Below, one piece after another: positions 10,230 through 23,025 of a stretch of DNA of 64,000 nt. The stretch is taken from positions 45,422 to 109,421 of the forward strand of contig JAPOIY010000003.1 of the NCBI GenBank assembly GCA_029978705.1, in the 5' to 3' direction. How positions within the stretch are numbered: the stretch's first letter is position 1; every line of letters starts with the position of its first letter. The notes beneath the pieces were generated by a model. It had not been told where the DNA came from, searched no databases, and worked only from the letters and a program-made list of their open reading frames with translations. This stretch comes from Actinomycetota bacterium (GTDB taxonomy: Bacteria > Actinomycetota > Actinomycetes > S36-B12 > GCA-2699445). Position numbers and translations under genes: made by a program.

Positions 10230-10264
10230 CGAGACCGACATCACTGGGTCCAGGAGGCTTCCAC

Positions 10265-11221
10265 ATGGCTCGTTCGGGCAAGGTCAGCGTCATCGGTGCT
10301 GGGTTCTACGGCTCCACCACCGCGCAGCGGCTCGCGGAGTACGACATCTTCGACGAGGTCGTCCTCACCGACATCGTGGACGGCAAAGCGGAGGGCCTCG
10401 CGCTCGACCTGAACCAGTCACGCCCCATCGAGGGGTTCGAGACGACCGTCACCGGCCAGACCACCGGCCCCAACGGGGAGGGCTACGAGGCGATCGCCGG
10501 CTCCGACATCGTGGTCATCACCGCGGGACTGCCGCGCAAACCCGGCATGAGCCGCATGGACCTCATCGAGACCAACGCCAAGATCATGCGGGCGGTCGCG
10601 GAGAACGTCGCGAAGCACGCCCCCGACGCGGTCATCATCAACGTCGCCAACCCGCTGGACGAGATGACGGCTCTGGCTCAACTCGTGACCGGGTTCGACA
10701 AGAACAAGATCATCGGCCAGGCGGGCATGCTCGACACCGCCCGTTTCACCAACAACGTGGCGGAGAAACTGGGAGTCCCCGTCGGCTCGGTGCAGACCCT
10801 GACCCTCGGCTCGCACGGCGACACCATGGTCCCCGTCCCGTCCGCGTGCACCGTGGCCGGCAAACCCCTGACCGACCTGCTGGGGGCCGACGAGATCGAG
10901 GAACTGGTCACCCGCACCCGCAACGGTGGTGCCGAGGTGGTGGCCCTGCTCAAGACCGGCTCCGCCTACTACGCCCCGTCCGCTGCGGCCGCGCGCATGG
11001 CCAAGGCCGTCGCCGAGGACTCTGGCGACGTGATGCCGGTGTGCGCCTGGGTCGACGGGGAGTACGGCATCTCCGGGGTGTACCTGGGGGTGCAGGCGGA
11101 ACTCGGCAGTGGCGGGATCCGCCGGGTCGTCGAGACCGACCTCACCGACAGCGAGCGGGCCGGCCTCGCCGAGGCCGCCGAGGCGGTGCGCGCCAAACAG
11201 GCCGACGTCACCGACCTCTGA
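10265..11221 (+). CDS. mdh: Malate dehydrogenase, LDH-like type
   Basis: Mdh oxidises malate to oxaloacetate with NAD in the TCA cycle. The 318-residue protein has the Rossmann loop [19 protein letters not shown], an acidic residue after strand beta-2 ([13 protein letters not shown]) that favours NAD, the substrate loop [13 protein letters not shown] with its arginines, [10 protein letters not shown], and the catalytic histidine in [12 protein letters not shown]. The arginine and spacing of the loop favour malate over lactate, and the form is the LDH-like (type III) MDH. AGGAGG precedes the ATG. icd follows after 23 nt, so they are probably co-transcribed. Confidence 0.94.
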   Translation: MARSGKVSVIGAGFYGSTTAQRLAEYDIFDEVVLTDIVDGKAEGLALDLNQSRPIEGFETTVTGQTTGPNGEGYEAIAGSDIVVITAGLPRKPGMSRMDLIETNAKIMRAVAENVAKHAPDAVIINVANPLDEMTALAQLVTGFDKNKIIGQAGMLDTARFTNNVAEKLGVPVGSVQTLTLGSHGDTMVPVPSACTVAGKPLTDLLGADEIEELVTRTRNGGAEVVALLKTGSAYYAPSAAAARMAKAVAEDSGDVMPVCAWVDGEYGISGVYLGVQAELGSGGIRRVVETDLTDSERAGLAEAAEAVRAKQADVTDL

Positions 11222-11244
11222 ACCGTCCGATCGAAGGAGCAGCC

Positions 11245-12459
11245 ATGACCAAGATCAAGGTCGCCAACCCCGTCGTCGAACTCGACGGCGACGAGATGAC
11301 CCGCATCATCTGGTCCTTCATCAAGGAACAACTGATCGAGCCGTACCTCGATGTGGACCTGAAGTACTACGACCTGAGCATCGAGAACCGGGACGCCACC
11401 GACGACCAGGTGACCGTCGACTCCGCCCACGCCATCCAGAAGTACGGCGTCGGGGTCAAGTGCGCCACCATCACGCCCGACGAGGCGCGAGTGGAGGAGT
11501 TCGACCTCAAGAAGATGTGGCGGTCCCCCAACGGGACCATCCGCAACATTCTCGGCGGGGTCATCTTCCGTGAGCCCATCATCATCAGCAACATCCCGCG
11601 GCTGGTGCCGGGGTGGACGAAGCCGATCGTGGTCGGCCGTCATGCCTTCGGCGACCAGTACCGGGCGACGGACTTCAAGGTGCCGGGTCCCGGGACCCTC
11701 ACGATGACGTACACGCCGGCGGACGGCTCCGCGCCGATGGAGTTCGACGTCTACGACTTCCCCGGGGGAGGTGTGGCCCTGGGCATGTACAACCTGGACG
11801 ACTCGATCCGGGACTTCGCCCGCGCGTCGCTGCGCTACGGCCTCACCCGCGGCTACCCGGTGTACCTGTCGACCAAGAACACGATCCTCAAGGCCTACGA
11901 CGGCCAGTTCAAGGACCTGTTCGCCGAGGTGTACGAGAACGAGTTCAAGGCCGAGTTCGCCGCTGCCGGGATCACGTACGAACACCGCCTCATCGATGAC
12001 ATGGTGGCGGCCGCCCTGAAGTGGGAGGGCGGGTACGTCTGGGCCTGCAAGAACTACGACGGTGATGTGCAGTCGGACACCGTCGCGCAGGGTTTCGGCT
12101 CGTTGGGACTGATGACGTCGGTGCTCATGACCCCCGACGGTCGTACCGTCGAGGCCGAGGCCGCCCACGGTACGGTGACGCGGCACTTCCGCCAGCATCA
12201 GCAGGGCAAACCCACCTCCACGAACCCGATCGCGTCGATCTTCGCCTGGACCCGCGGGCTGGCCCACCGCGGCCGCATGGACGGCACCCCCGAGGTCACC
12301 GGGTTCGCGGACACCCTCGAGCAGGTCTGTATCCGCACGGTGGAGAACGGCGCCATGACCAAGGATCTGGCGTTGCTCGTCGGTCCCGACCAGCCGTACC
12401 AGACCACCCAGGAGTTCCTGGCGTCGATCGACGAGAACCTGCAGAAGGCGATGGCCTGA
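11245..12459 (+). CDS. icd: NADP-dependent isocitrate dehydrogenase, eukaryotic-like homodimeric type
   Basis: The enzyme oxidatively decarboxylates isocitrate to 2-oxoglutarate. The 404-residue protein begins at ATG 11245 behind GAAGGAGCAGCC; the tracked ORF start lies inside mdh in another frame. It reads [18 protein letters not shown], then [30 protein letters not shown] (substrate site), [15 protein letters not shown], and [18 protein letters not shown] for NADP binding. These are hallmarks of the IDH1/2-like class rather than the E. coli-type or the monomeric enzyme. Length is normal. It lies 23 nt after mdh. Confidence 0.96.
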   Translation: MTKIKVANPVVELDGDEMTRIIWSFIKEQLIEPYLDVDLKYYDLSIENRDATDDQVTVDSAHAIQKYGVGVKCATITPDEARVEEFDLKKMWRSPNGTIRNILGGVIFREPIIISNIPRLVPGWTKPIVVGRHAFGDQYRATDFKVPGPGTLTMTYTPADGSAPMEFDVYDFPGGGVALGMYNLDDSIRDFARASLRYGLTRGYPVYLSTKNTILKAYDGQFKDLFAEVYENEFKAEFAAAGITYEHRLIDDMVAAALKWEGGYVWACKNYDGDVQSDTVAQGFGSLGLMTSVLMTPDGRTVEAEAAHGTVTRHFRQHQQGKPTSTNPIASIFAWTRGLAHRGRMDGTPEVTGFADTLEQVCIRTVENGAMTKDLALLVGPDQPYQTTQEFLASIDENLQKAMA

Positions 12460-12470
12460 CCCGCGCGCCC

Positions 12471-13250
12471 ATGCGGCTCATCTCCGCCAACGTCAACGGC
12501 GTGCGGGCGGCGGCCCGCAAGGGCGGCCTCGGCGAACTGCTCGATCAGCGGGCCGACGTGATCGCCCTGCAGGAGGTGCGCGCCACGTCGGCCCAGCTCG
12601 CGCCGGTCCTGGCGCAGGCCGGCTTCGGCTCCTGGTCGGTGGTGCACGCCGCAGCCGACCGGGCGGGCCGCAACGGCGTGGCCATCCTGGCCCGCACCCC
12701 CGTCACGCGGGTCCGCATCGGCCTTCCCGGGTTCACGACGGACGGCCGGTGGCTGGAGGCGGACCTCGGCGCTGACCTCACCGCCATCTCGGTGTACGTC
12801 CCGAAAGGCCTCGCCGGCGAACCGCCGCAGGAGGACAAGATGCGGTTCCTCACCGCCATGACCGAACGGCTGGCCGAACTCCGGACGGCCGGGGGCGACG
12901 TCGTGGTCGCCGGCGACCTCAACGTCGCCCGCACCGAGGAGGACATCAAGGCCTGGCGCCAACGGGTGGGCAAGTCCGGCTTCCTGCCCGAGGAGCGGGC
13001 CCACCTCACCGGCTGGGAGGACGCGGGCTGGACCGACGTCGGCCGCGCCCTGGCGGGTCCCGGACCGGGCCCCTACACGTGGTGGTCGCAGCGGGGGCGC
13101 GCCTTCGACAACGACGCCGGCTGGCGGATCGACTACGTCTGGGCCTCCCCGGACCTGGGGGCCCGGGCCACCCGCGCCGAGATCCTGCGGGCCGCCTCCT
13201 GGGACCGCCGCTGGAGTGACCACGCCCCCCTCGTCGTGGACTTCGCCTGA
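12471..13250 (+). CDS. xthA: Exodeoxyribonuclease III/AP endonuclease
   Basis: This Mg-dependent DNA repair nuclease incises abasic sites and trims 3' ends. The 259-residue protein has the EEP-family motifs in order: ISANVNGVRAAARKGG, ALQEVRA (metal-binding Glu), NGVAILAR, GDLNVARTEEDIKAW, DYVWASPDL and the terminal SDHAPLVVDF with the catalytic Asp-His. Length is normal. It starts 11 nt after icd with no obvious ribosome binding site. A hypE fragment begins directly after its stop. Confidence 0.93.
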   Translation: MRLISANVNGVRAAARKGGLGELLDQRADVIALQEVRATSAQLAPVLAQAGFGSWSVVHAAADRAGRNGVAILARTPVTRVRIGLPGFTTDGRWLEADLGADLTAISVYVPKGLAGEPPQEDKMRFLTAMTERLAELRTAGGDVVVAGDLNVARTEEDIKAWRQRVGKSGFLPEERAHLTGWEDAGWTDVGRALAGPGPGPYTWWSQRGRAFDNDAGWRIDYVWASPDLGARATRAEILRAASWDRRWSDHAPLVVDFA

Positions 13251-13522
13251 CCCGGCTACCAGTTCCCGACGACGTGCGTGCGGCGTGCGGGTTCCTGGGC
13301 CTGGACCCGCTACTGGTCGCCAACGAGGGGCGGCTGCTCGCCCTCGTGCGGCCCGAGGACGCCGACCGTGCGCTGGCGGTGATGCGTTCCCACCCCGCCG
13401 GTGCGGCGGTCATCGGCGAGGTGGTCGCCGACCATCCCGGGGTCGTCGTGGCCCGTACCGGGATCGGGGGGACCCGCGTCGTGGACCTCCCCCTGGGCGA
13501 GCAGTTGCCCCGTATCTGCTGA
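13251..13522 (+). pseudogene. hypE: C-terminal fragment of hydrogenase maturation protein HypE
   Basis: The frame reads LPVPDDVRAACGFLGLDPL, then VANEGRLLALVRPEDADRAL, AAVIGEVVADHPGVVV and ends GEQLPRIC. This is the C-terminal part of HypE, including the invariant PRIC tail whose cysteine carries the thiocarboxamide that becomes the NiFe-hydrogenase cyanide ligand. HypE is normally about 330-350 residues; only about 90 codons remain, with the ATP-binding N-terminal domain absent. Recognisable sequence begins immediately after the xthA stop. A GTG at 13274 could start an 82-residue product but has no ribosome binding site or -10. No other hyp gene or hydrogenase gene is in the window. The opposite strand is covered by the tail of the histidine kinase ORF. 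Confidence 0.75.
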
Positions 13523-15220
13523 CGGTGCTCGGCTGGTCGGTTCCCGCGGCCCGGGGCCGGCGGAAGCGACAGCCCCAGCACCGTGTGGGGAAGGGATGCG
13601 GGCGAACAGGCGGACGGACGTAGCGTCGCCGTCGACCTCCCACGTGCTGCACAGGCGGGCGAGGATGGTGCTCCCCAGGCCCGGTTCCCGCTCGGTGGAC
13701 AGCGTCCCGCGGGACGTGAGCTCCACGGTCACCGCGTCCCGGTCGAGGGTCAGGCGCAGCCCGGCCTGCGACCCGCTGCCGTGCCGGATCACGTTGGCCA
13801 GCCCCTCGGAGATGACGTCGATGACCGCCCGCCGCGCCGCGGGCTGCGCGTCCAGGACCGGCCAGAGCTCCTCGGGAGCGGTCACCGCCAGGTCGAGGGT
13901 CGAGCGCCAGGCGCCGGCCACGCCCAGCACCTCCTGTCGCGCCGGGACCTCCGCACGCGGCGCCGCGAGCAGGCTGCGGATCCGCTCGCCGACGTCTCCG
14001 TCGTCCCGGGTGGCCACAGCGGCACGCAGGAACTCGCTCTGGACCGGCCCGTGCAGCAGGGCCGCGAGGCTGCGGCGGCGTTCCTGGACCTCCCGGGAGA
14101 AGGTATCGGCCCGCTCGGCGGCGGCCGCCACCGCCTCCTCGCGCAGCCGCAGGTCCGCGGCGTAGCCCACCCGGACTGCGCCCACGAGGGAGAGACCGAG
14201 GGCGACGGTGACGACGAACGGCACGGCGAGGGTGAAGTACGGCACCTGCACACCCACCAGCAGTCCCAGGGTACGGGTGACGACGAGGGCGGCGAGGGCG
14301 ACGAGGGCGTAGCCGGCGGCCAGCAGGAGCAGGTTCACCGTGCCCCGGGCGACGACGCGGTACCCGCGGCGCAGCGCCTCCCCGAGGATCACCAGCACCG
14401 ACCCGCCCACCACCGCGTTGAAGACCGCGACCTGCCACCCGCACTGCGTCGCCACCCCGGCGATCGGCGCCAGTTCGATGATGGCAGCGCAGGTCAGCGG
14501 AGGAGCGGGACGCAGCCGAGCCAGTAGGGGCGTCAGCCGGTCGCGGCGCCGGGGCGCGGGAACGGCGGGCAGAGGGATCGCGGCAAGCGCCTCGCGGTCG
14601 AGGTCGTGACTGGCGCGGCGCACCGTCTCGGCGCTCGTGCGCAGCCAGGCGCTGCGGTCGGCCGGCTGGTCGCGCCCCGCCGGGCTCAGCACCAGGGCGA
14701 GGTGCCCGTCGACCTGCCGGTCGATCCGGTGCAGTTCCTCCTCCCGGGCATCCGACAGGGCGTCGAGGGTGCGCTGTGCCACCAGGAGTTCCGCCATCAG
14801 CCGATAGTGCTGCCGGCTGCTGTCGACTGTCACCGCGATCAGGGACAGGAGGACGACGGCCAGGATGACGTTCCCGCTCACCCGCGCTGCGGTGCTCACC
14901 GGGTCACTGGCCCCCGTCACCGGGTACCCCCAACTCAGCCCCACCGCCCGGGTGGCTCCGGCGGCGGCGAATGTGACCAGCGCAGTCACCGTCCGGGACG
15001 GTCGGTCACCGGGCCGCAGGACGGTCGCATGGGCCGTCCCGAGGACGGCGGCGGCGCCCAGGTGAGCGGCCAGCACGACCCCCAGCCAGGCCGCCAGGTG
15101 CGGTACGGGCCCGCTCGAACTCAGCGCCAGGGCAACACCGAACGGCAGGGCGATGATCCACGACCAGCGCGTGAGGGCGCTGTCGCCGCCGATTCGCACC
15201 CACCACACCGGAGCCCGCAT
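13310..15220 (-). CDS. Membrane sensor histidine kinase, NarL/DesK-like type
   Basis: The 636-residue kinase starts at ATG 15220, 2 nt after the response regulator stop; the tracked 759-residue version adds an upstream shadow. It has two separate blocks of about four hydrophobic segments, each followed by a helical, probably coiled-coil stretch. The phosphoacceptor box is SLAALLHGPVQSEF with H390, followed by an HATPase domain with N-box ISEGLANVIRHGSG and G-box EPGLGSTILARL. The catalytic domain ends near ATSVRLFARIP. The next 90 or so residues are low-complexity, and most of them lie antisense to the hypE remnant, so the native stop may have been lost. Signal unknown; the partner is the adjacent regulator. 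Confidence 0.82.
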   Translation of the reverse strand: MRAPVWWVRIGGDSALTRWSWIIALPFGVALALSSSGPVPHLAAWLGVVLAAHLGAAAVLGTAHATVLRPGDRPSRTVTALVTFAAAGATRAVGLSWGYPVTGASDPVSTAARVSGNVILAVVLLSLIAVTVDSSRQHYRLMAELLVAQRTLDALSDAREEELHRIDRQVDGHLALVLSPAGRDQPADRSAWLRTSAETVRRASHDLDREALAAIPLPAVPAPRRRDRLTPLLARLRPAPPLTCAAIIELAPIAGVATQCGWQVAVFNAVVGGSVLVILGEALRRGYRVVARGTVNLLLLAAGYALVALAALVVTRTLGLLVGVQVPYFTLAVPFVVTVALGLSLVGAVRVGYAADLRLREEAVAAAAERADTFSREVQERRRSLAALLHGPVQSEFLRAAVATRDDGDVGERIRSLLAAPRAEVPARQEVLGVAGAWRSTLDLAVTAPEELWPVLDAQPAARRAVIDVISEGLANVIRHGSGSQAGLRLTLDRDAVTVELTSRGTLSTEREPGLGSTILARLCSTWEVDGDATSVRLFARIPSPHGAGAVASAGPGPREPTSRAPSADTGQLLAQGEVHDAGPPDPGTGHDDPGMVGDHLADDRRTGGVGTHHRQRTVGVLGPHEGEQPPLVGDQ

Positions 15221-15222
15221 CG

Positions 15223-15876
15223 TCAGTCCTCGGGCAGTCCGTAGGCGCGCACGTAGCAGCGGGTGGCCATCATGCGGGGATGGTGGCCGGGGTGATCGCC
15301 CAGGCTCATGGACTGGAAGGCCCGGGTGACGAGCCGTTCCACCGCCCGCACGCTGCACCCGCGCCGCTCCGCGATCTCGTGATTGGTGTACCCCTGGGCA
15401 ATCATCCGCACGATCGACCGCTGGGTCCCGGTGAGGCGGCTGACCGGGTCGGAGTCGCGGGCGGCGTTGCTGATCACGGGTCGACGGCCGTCGTCCAGCA
15501 CCGACTCGATGGCCTCCACGACCAGGTCGGGAGAGCTGACGCGGTGTTTGCTGACGAAGGCGTAGCCGGGCGGCGGGGCGACCGGGCAATCCAGGGCGCG
15601 GATGGAGGGGTAGTTGCTCAGGAAGACGACCGCGATGCCGGGGGACAGTTCCCGGCTGATCGTCGCCAGCTCTACGCCGTTGGGGCGCCGACCCAGGTCG
15701 ATGTCGGTCAGGAGGACATCCGGGTCGTGGTCCTCGATCGTCGCCACGGCCCCTTCAGCGCAGTCCGCGGTGAAGGTGCGGAAGCCGCGATGGTCCAGGT
15801 GCTCCGCGAGCAGGGTGCTGACGAAGGTCTGATCCTCCACGATGAGCACCGAGCGGCGGGCGGTCGCGCTGGCCAT
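15223..15876 (-). CDS. NarL/LuxR-family response regulator
   Basis: The 217-residue regulator starts at ATG 15876, chosen because CATAAT lies 6 nt upstream; the tracked ORF extends further without support. The receiver domain shows VLIVEDQ (acidic pair), phosphoacceptor D58 in LLTDIDLG, a serine/threonine-position LSN, and the lysine in FVSKH. The C-terminal domain LTGTQRSIVRMIAQGYTNHEIAERRGCSVRAV is a LuxR-type helix-turn-helix. It is followed by the histidine kinase and faces a small secreted-protein gene across 129 nt that contains a 21-bp element also found upstream of the secreted nuclease. The regulator is the obvious candidate to bind that element. Confidence 0.88.
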   Translation of the reverse strand: MASATARRSVLIVEDQTFVSTLLAEHLDHRGFRTFTADCAEGAVATIEDHDPDVLLTDIDLGRRPNGVELATISRELSPGIAVVFLSNYPSIRALDCPVAPPPGYAFVSKHRVSSPDLVVEAIESVLDDGRRPVISNAARDSDPVSRLTGTQRSIVRMIAQGYTNHEIAERRGCSVRAVERLVTRAFQSMSLGDHPGHHPRMMATRCYVRAYGLPED

Positions 15877-15882
15877 GCGGTC

Positions 15883-15888
15883 ATTATG
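15883..15888 (-). promoter_or_regulatory. -10 CATAAT, leaderless response regulator
   Basis: On the minus strand CATAAT is followed by gaccgc and the ATG, a 6-nt spacer that puts the transcript start at the start codon. No good -35 is visible, which would suit an activated promoter. Confidence 0.55.
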
Positions 15889-15934
15889 GGCAGGACGGAG
15901 GACCCAGCTCCCCCTGACGGGACAAAAGCCCCCA

Positions 15935-15955
15935 GATGTTCGGTGGATTGCCCAT
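15935..15955. repeat. 21-bp shared element, copy 1
   Basis: GATGTTCGGTGGATTGCCCAT matches the copy at 18196-18216 at 20 of 21 positions. It lies in the divergent region between the response regulator (59 nt upstream of its start) and the 132-residue secreted protein (50 nt upstream of its start). Its ends GATG and CCAT(C) give weak dyad symmetry. It is a candidate operator, probably for the adjacent regulator, though this is not shown. Confidence 0.6.
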
Positions 15956-16005
15956 TTCGGTGTGGCCGCGAGCGTGTCGTGGTGGAGTTCACACAGGAGG
16001 TCGAC

Positions 16006-16404
16006 ATGGTGGGTTCGTCGGTGGCACGCATGGCAGCGGTGGGGGTGGTCGCTGGCGTCCTCGTGGCCGGCGCGAGCGGAGCGGCCCGGGCCGCCCACTC
16101 GGGATTGCCGACGGCTCCCGCCGGTGCCGTCCTGCTCCACCATCACAGCCGGGCGGGCATCACGGCGGCGGAGTACCGGGTCAAGGGCCTGACACCGAAG
16201 GCGGTCACCCGGCATTACCGCAAGGCCTACCGGGCACGGGGATTCTCGGTGCGCTCGGCGCAGCCGGCGCGCGCCTACTCCTACCTCTACCTGAAGAACG
16301 GCGACGTCTACGCCTTCGTCGGCGCGGGACGGGCGGGCAACGGCAGGGTGCGCTACGAGATCTGCCAGGGCACCAGCGGCACCCAGGTGGACGTCTGCGC
16401 CTGA
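16006..16404 (+). CDS. Small secreted protein, unknown function
   Basis: The 132-residue product starts at ATG 16006 behind AGGAGG; the longer tracked ORF is a shadow of the regulator gene. A signal peptide is clear (MAAVGVVAGVLVAGASGAARA, cleavage probably after ARA-A). The mature part of about 100 residues is basic and Tyr-rich, with LTPKAVTRHYRKAYRARGFSV and YSYLYLKNGDVYAFVGAG, and ends in two cysteines (EICQ, DVCA) that may form a disulfide. I recognise no family. A 21-bp element shared with the nuclease gene lies upstream. Its stop lies in a palindrome shared with the next, convergent gene. Confidence 0.7.
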   Translation: MVGSSVARMAAVGVVAGVLVAGASGAARAAHSGLPTAPAGAVLLHHHSRAGITAAEYRVKGLTPKAVTRHYRKAYRARGFSVRSAQPARAYSYLYLKNGDVYAFVGAGRAGNGRVRYEICQGTSGTQVDVCA

Positions 16405-16420
16405 GCGCCGCCGCTCAGGC
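16399..16420. terminator. Bidirectional hairpin containing both stop codons
   Basis: GCCTGAGCG - CCGC - CGCTCAGGC is a perfect 9-bp stem with a 4-nt loop. The TGA of the plus-strand gene and the TGA of the convergent minus-strand gene lie in opposite arms. There is no T-run. Confidence 0.55.
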
Positions 16421-18121
16421 CGGCGGGGTCGGCACGAAGGGGGAGAGGGCATCCTTGCCCTGGCCCAGCAGAGCCGCGTCGGTGCAGACGTCCCGCGTCC
16501 CGGCGGCCGCGGAACCCCACGGTGGGGGCACCTCGGTGCCCTTCCACTTCCGTTTCGCCAGACTGATGTGCGGCGTGAAGGAGGGCCCCCCGGCGCGGTA
16601 CCCGGCCAGGGCGTCGCGCAGATCCTTCCCGGTGAAACCCCAGCCGGCGAGTTGCTGCCGCATCAGGGCCGTCCCCCCGGCGACACCGTACTTCTGCATG
16701 ATCGCCAACAGTTGCGGGGACCGGATCTCGAGCACGAACCAGATCTGGCAGCCGTTGGGGGTCTGGGACCTGGGCCCGTTGTTCTGGTAAACGGGATTGG
16801 CCCACAGATGCAGGCAGGACTCCGGATCGCCCGACTGGTCGTTCAGGCACGTGTCCTGCTGGTCGATCGAGAAGGGCACCGCCTGGGTGTTGATGACCTC
16901 GGCCAGTCCGTTGGGCCACAGCACGTTGTCCGCGTCGAACGGGCCGTTGGGGACCTTGCGCAGGGTGTTGGACTTCTGGCTGTCGACGATGATGTTCACC
17001 GCACCGGGGACGCTGTCCCCGGCCGGTGTGCCGAGCTTGGCGGTGACGTACGCGGTGCCGGCACCGGGAGCGCTGGCGCTGCACGTGAAGGCGGTGCCGG
17101 CCGCGACGGGGACCGACGACAGCTGGACCTGCCGCCAGGACGAGCCACCCCCCTGCCATGCGGGGGTGCAGTCCACGGCGAGACGGTCGTGGAAGAGGAC
17201 CGGGCTGATCAGCAGGTCGTTGCCCACCACGTCGTTGCCCAGCGACTTCTCGAGCTGCTTCTGCGCGTCTGCCGGGTCGAGGTTCCCGCCGACGAGGTCG
17301 AAGGACGCGGCGTACTTGCCCTGGGGCTGCAGCCAGGCCTGTGAGGAGTTGTACTGCGTGATCGTGGTGTGGGGCCCGGCGTGCTGGTTCCCGGGGTCCT
17401 TGCCGTCGGCGCTCACACCGAGGTACTCCCCGTACTGGTTGAGGATCATGGGGGTGAGTCCGGTCCAGTACTCGTTGCCGACGCGCATGTAGAAGAAGTT
17501 GCAGTCCTCCTGCGCGCCGGGCACCCCACCCGGGTTCCAGTACGCGACGTCGCAGTCCTCGGGAGTCTCGTCGTCGGGGTGCTCGGCACACAGCACGGCA
17601 TTCTTGGAGTACGCGCCCTTGGCTGCTTCGCTGAGAACGGCCCCGCGCATCGCCGTGAGCGACGCGGCGCGCTGGGGATCGCCGTACGGCGGGTTCGGGT
17701 TGTTGGGATCGGGCGGGATGTCTCCCGCGGGGAACGGGTCGCACGCGCCGTCGGGGATGTCCTGCAGACCGCGGCAGGGAGCGAGGTCCCCCAGGGCGTC
17801 GGGGAGCCCCGGCCGGGCGCAGGCAGCACTCAGGCGGATCCCGGTCAGACGGCGCACCTGGGGGGTGCCGCCCTTCCCGATCGTCACGAGGAAGGACGTG
17901 GCGCTCCCACGGTGCCGGGTGCGACCGGCGGCGAACCCACCCGCACACCTCACCGAGAGGAGGGCCCCGGGCGTCGCGCGGTCGATGGCGGAACGGGGGC
18001 ACGTCGCGGCTGCCGGTGCGGCGGTGTCCCTGGCTGATGCGGAGCCGACGGCTCCTCCCGCCATCAGCCCGGCCAGAGCGACCGTCGTGGCCGCCAGGAT
18101 CGCGATCAGATGTCGCACCAT
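16415..18121 (-). CDS. Large secreted protein, unknown function
   Basis: The 568-residue protein has a Sec-type signal peptide (HLIAILAATTVALAGLMAGGAVGSASA) and starts at ATG 18121 with GAGGAG upstream. The mature protein has more than a dozen cysteines, a Pro/Asn-rich stretch (PPDPNNPNPPYGDPQ) and aromatic motifs such as NFFYMRVGNEYWTGLTPM and CQIWFVLEIRSPQLL. I recognise no catalytic motif or family. The high cysteine count suits an extracellular, disulfide-bonded protein. It diverges from the secreted nuclease over a 183-nt region that carries copy 2 of the shared 21-bp element, so the two are probably co-regulated. Confidence 0.75.
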   Translation of the reverse strand: MVRHLIAILAATTVALAGLMAGGAVGSASARDTAAPAAATCPRSAIDRATPGALLSVRCAGGFAAGRTRHRGSATSFLVTIGKGGTPQVRRLTGIRLSAACARPGLPDALGDLAPCRGLQDIPDGACDPFPAGDIPPDPNNPNPPYGDPQRAASLTAMRGAVLSEAAKGAYSKNAVLCAEHPDDETPEDCDVAYWNPGGVPGAQEDCNFFYMRVGNEYWTGLTPMILNQYGEYLGVSADGKDPGNQHAGPHTTITQYNSSQAWLQPQGKYAASFDLVGGNLDPADAQKQLEKSLGNDVVGNDLLISPVLFHDRLAVDCTPAWQGGGSSWRQVQLSSVPVAAGTAFTCSASAPGAGTAYVTAKLGTPAGDSVPGAVNIIVDSQKSNTLRKVPNGPFDADNVLWPNGLAEVINTQAVPFSIDQQDTCLNDQSGDPESCLHLWANPVYQNNGPRSQTPNGCQIWFVLEIRSPQLLAIMQKYGVAGGTALMRQQLAGWGFTGKDLRDALAGYRAGGPSFTPHISLAKRKWKGTEVPPPWGSAAAGTRDVCTDAALLGQGKDALSPFVPTPPA

Positions 18122-18195
18122 GAGGACTCCTCGTCACCGGAGCTGCTGGGAATCCGGGACCTTCAGCCTACGGCGTCCCACCGGCGGCCCCTCCC

Positions 18196-18216
18196 GATGT
18201 TCGGTGTATTGCCCAT
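18196..18216. repeat. 21-bp shared element, copy 2
   Basis: GATGTTCGGTGTATTGCCCAT differs at one position from copy 1 at 15935. It lies between the divergent genes for the 568-residue secreted protein (75 nt upstream of its start) and the nuclease (88 nt upstream). Confidence 0.6.
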
Positions 18217-18304
18217 CCCCGCGGCCCCGGTCGGGCGTCCGTGGTTCCGTGACCTCCAGCGGGTGCGGGGCCTGTCGGAAGTGCTGCGTCCAGGGAGGTC
18301 GGAC

Positions 18305-22906
<4,602 letters not shown>

Positions 22907-23013
22907 GGGCGCCTCCGGGCTCTCTTCCAACGTACGGCGCCCAGGCGCCCGGCGGCAGGGCCGTTCGTCACCTGCTGTCCGTCATCCCCGGCCCCCCGCC
23001 GCGCCGGAAGCAC

Positions 23014-23019
23014 TAGGTT
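23014..23019 (+). promoter_or_regulatory. -10 TAGGTT, leaderless glycosyltransferase
   Basis: TAGGTT is 6 nt (gaggcg) before the GTG. No Shine-Dalgarno is at a useful distance. Confidence 0.5.
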
Positions 23020-23025
23020 GAGGCG

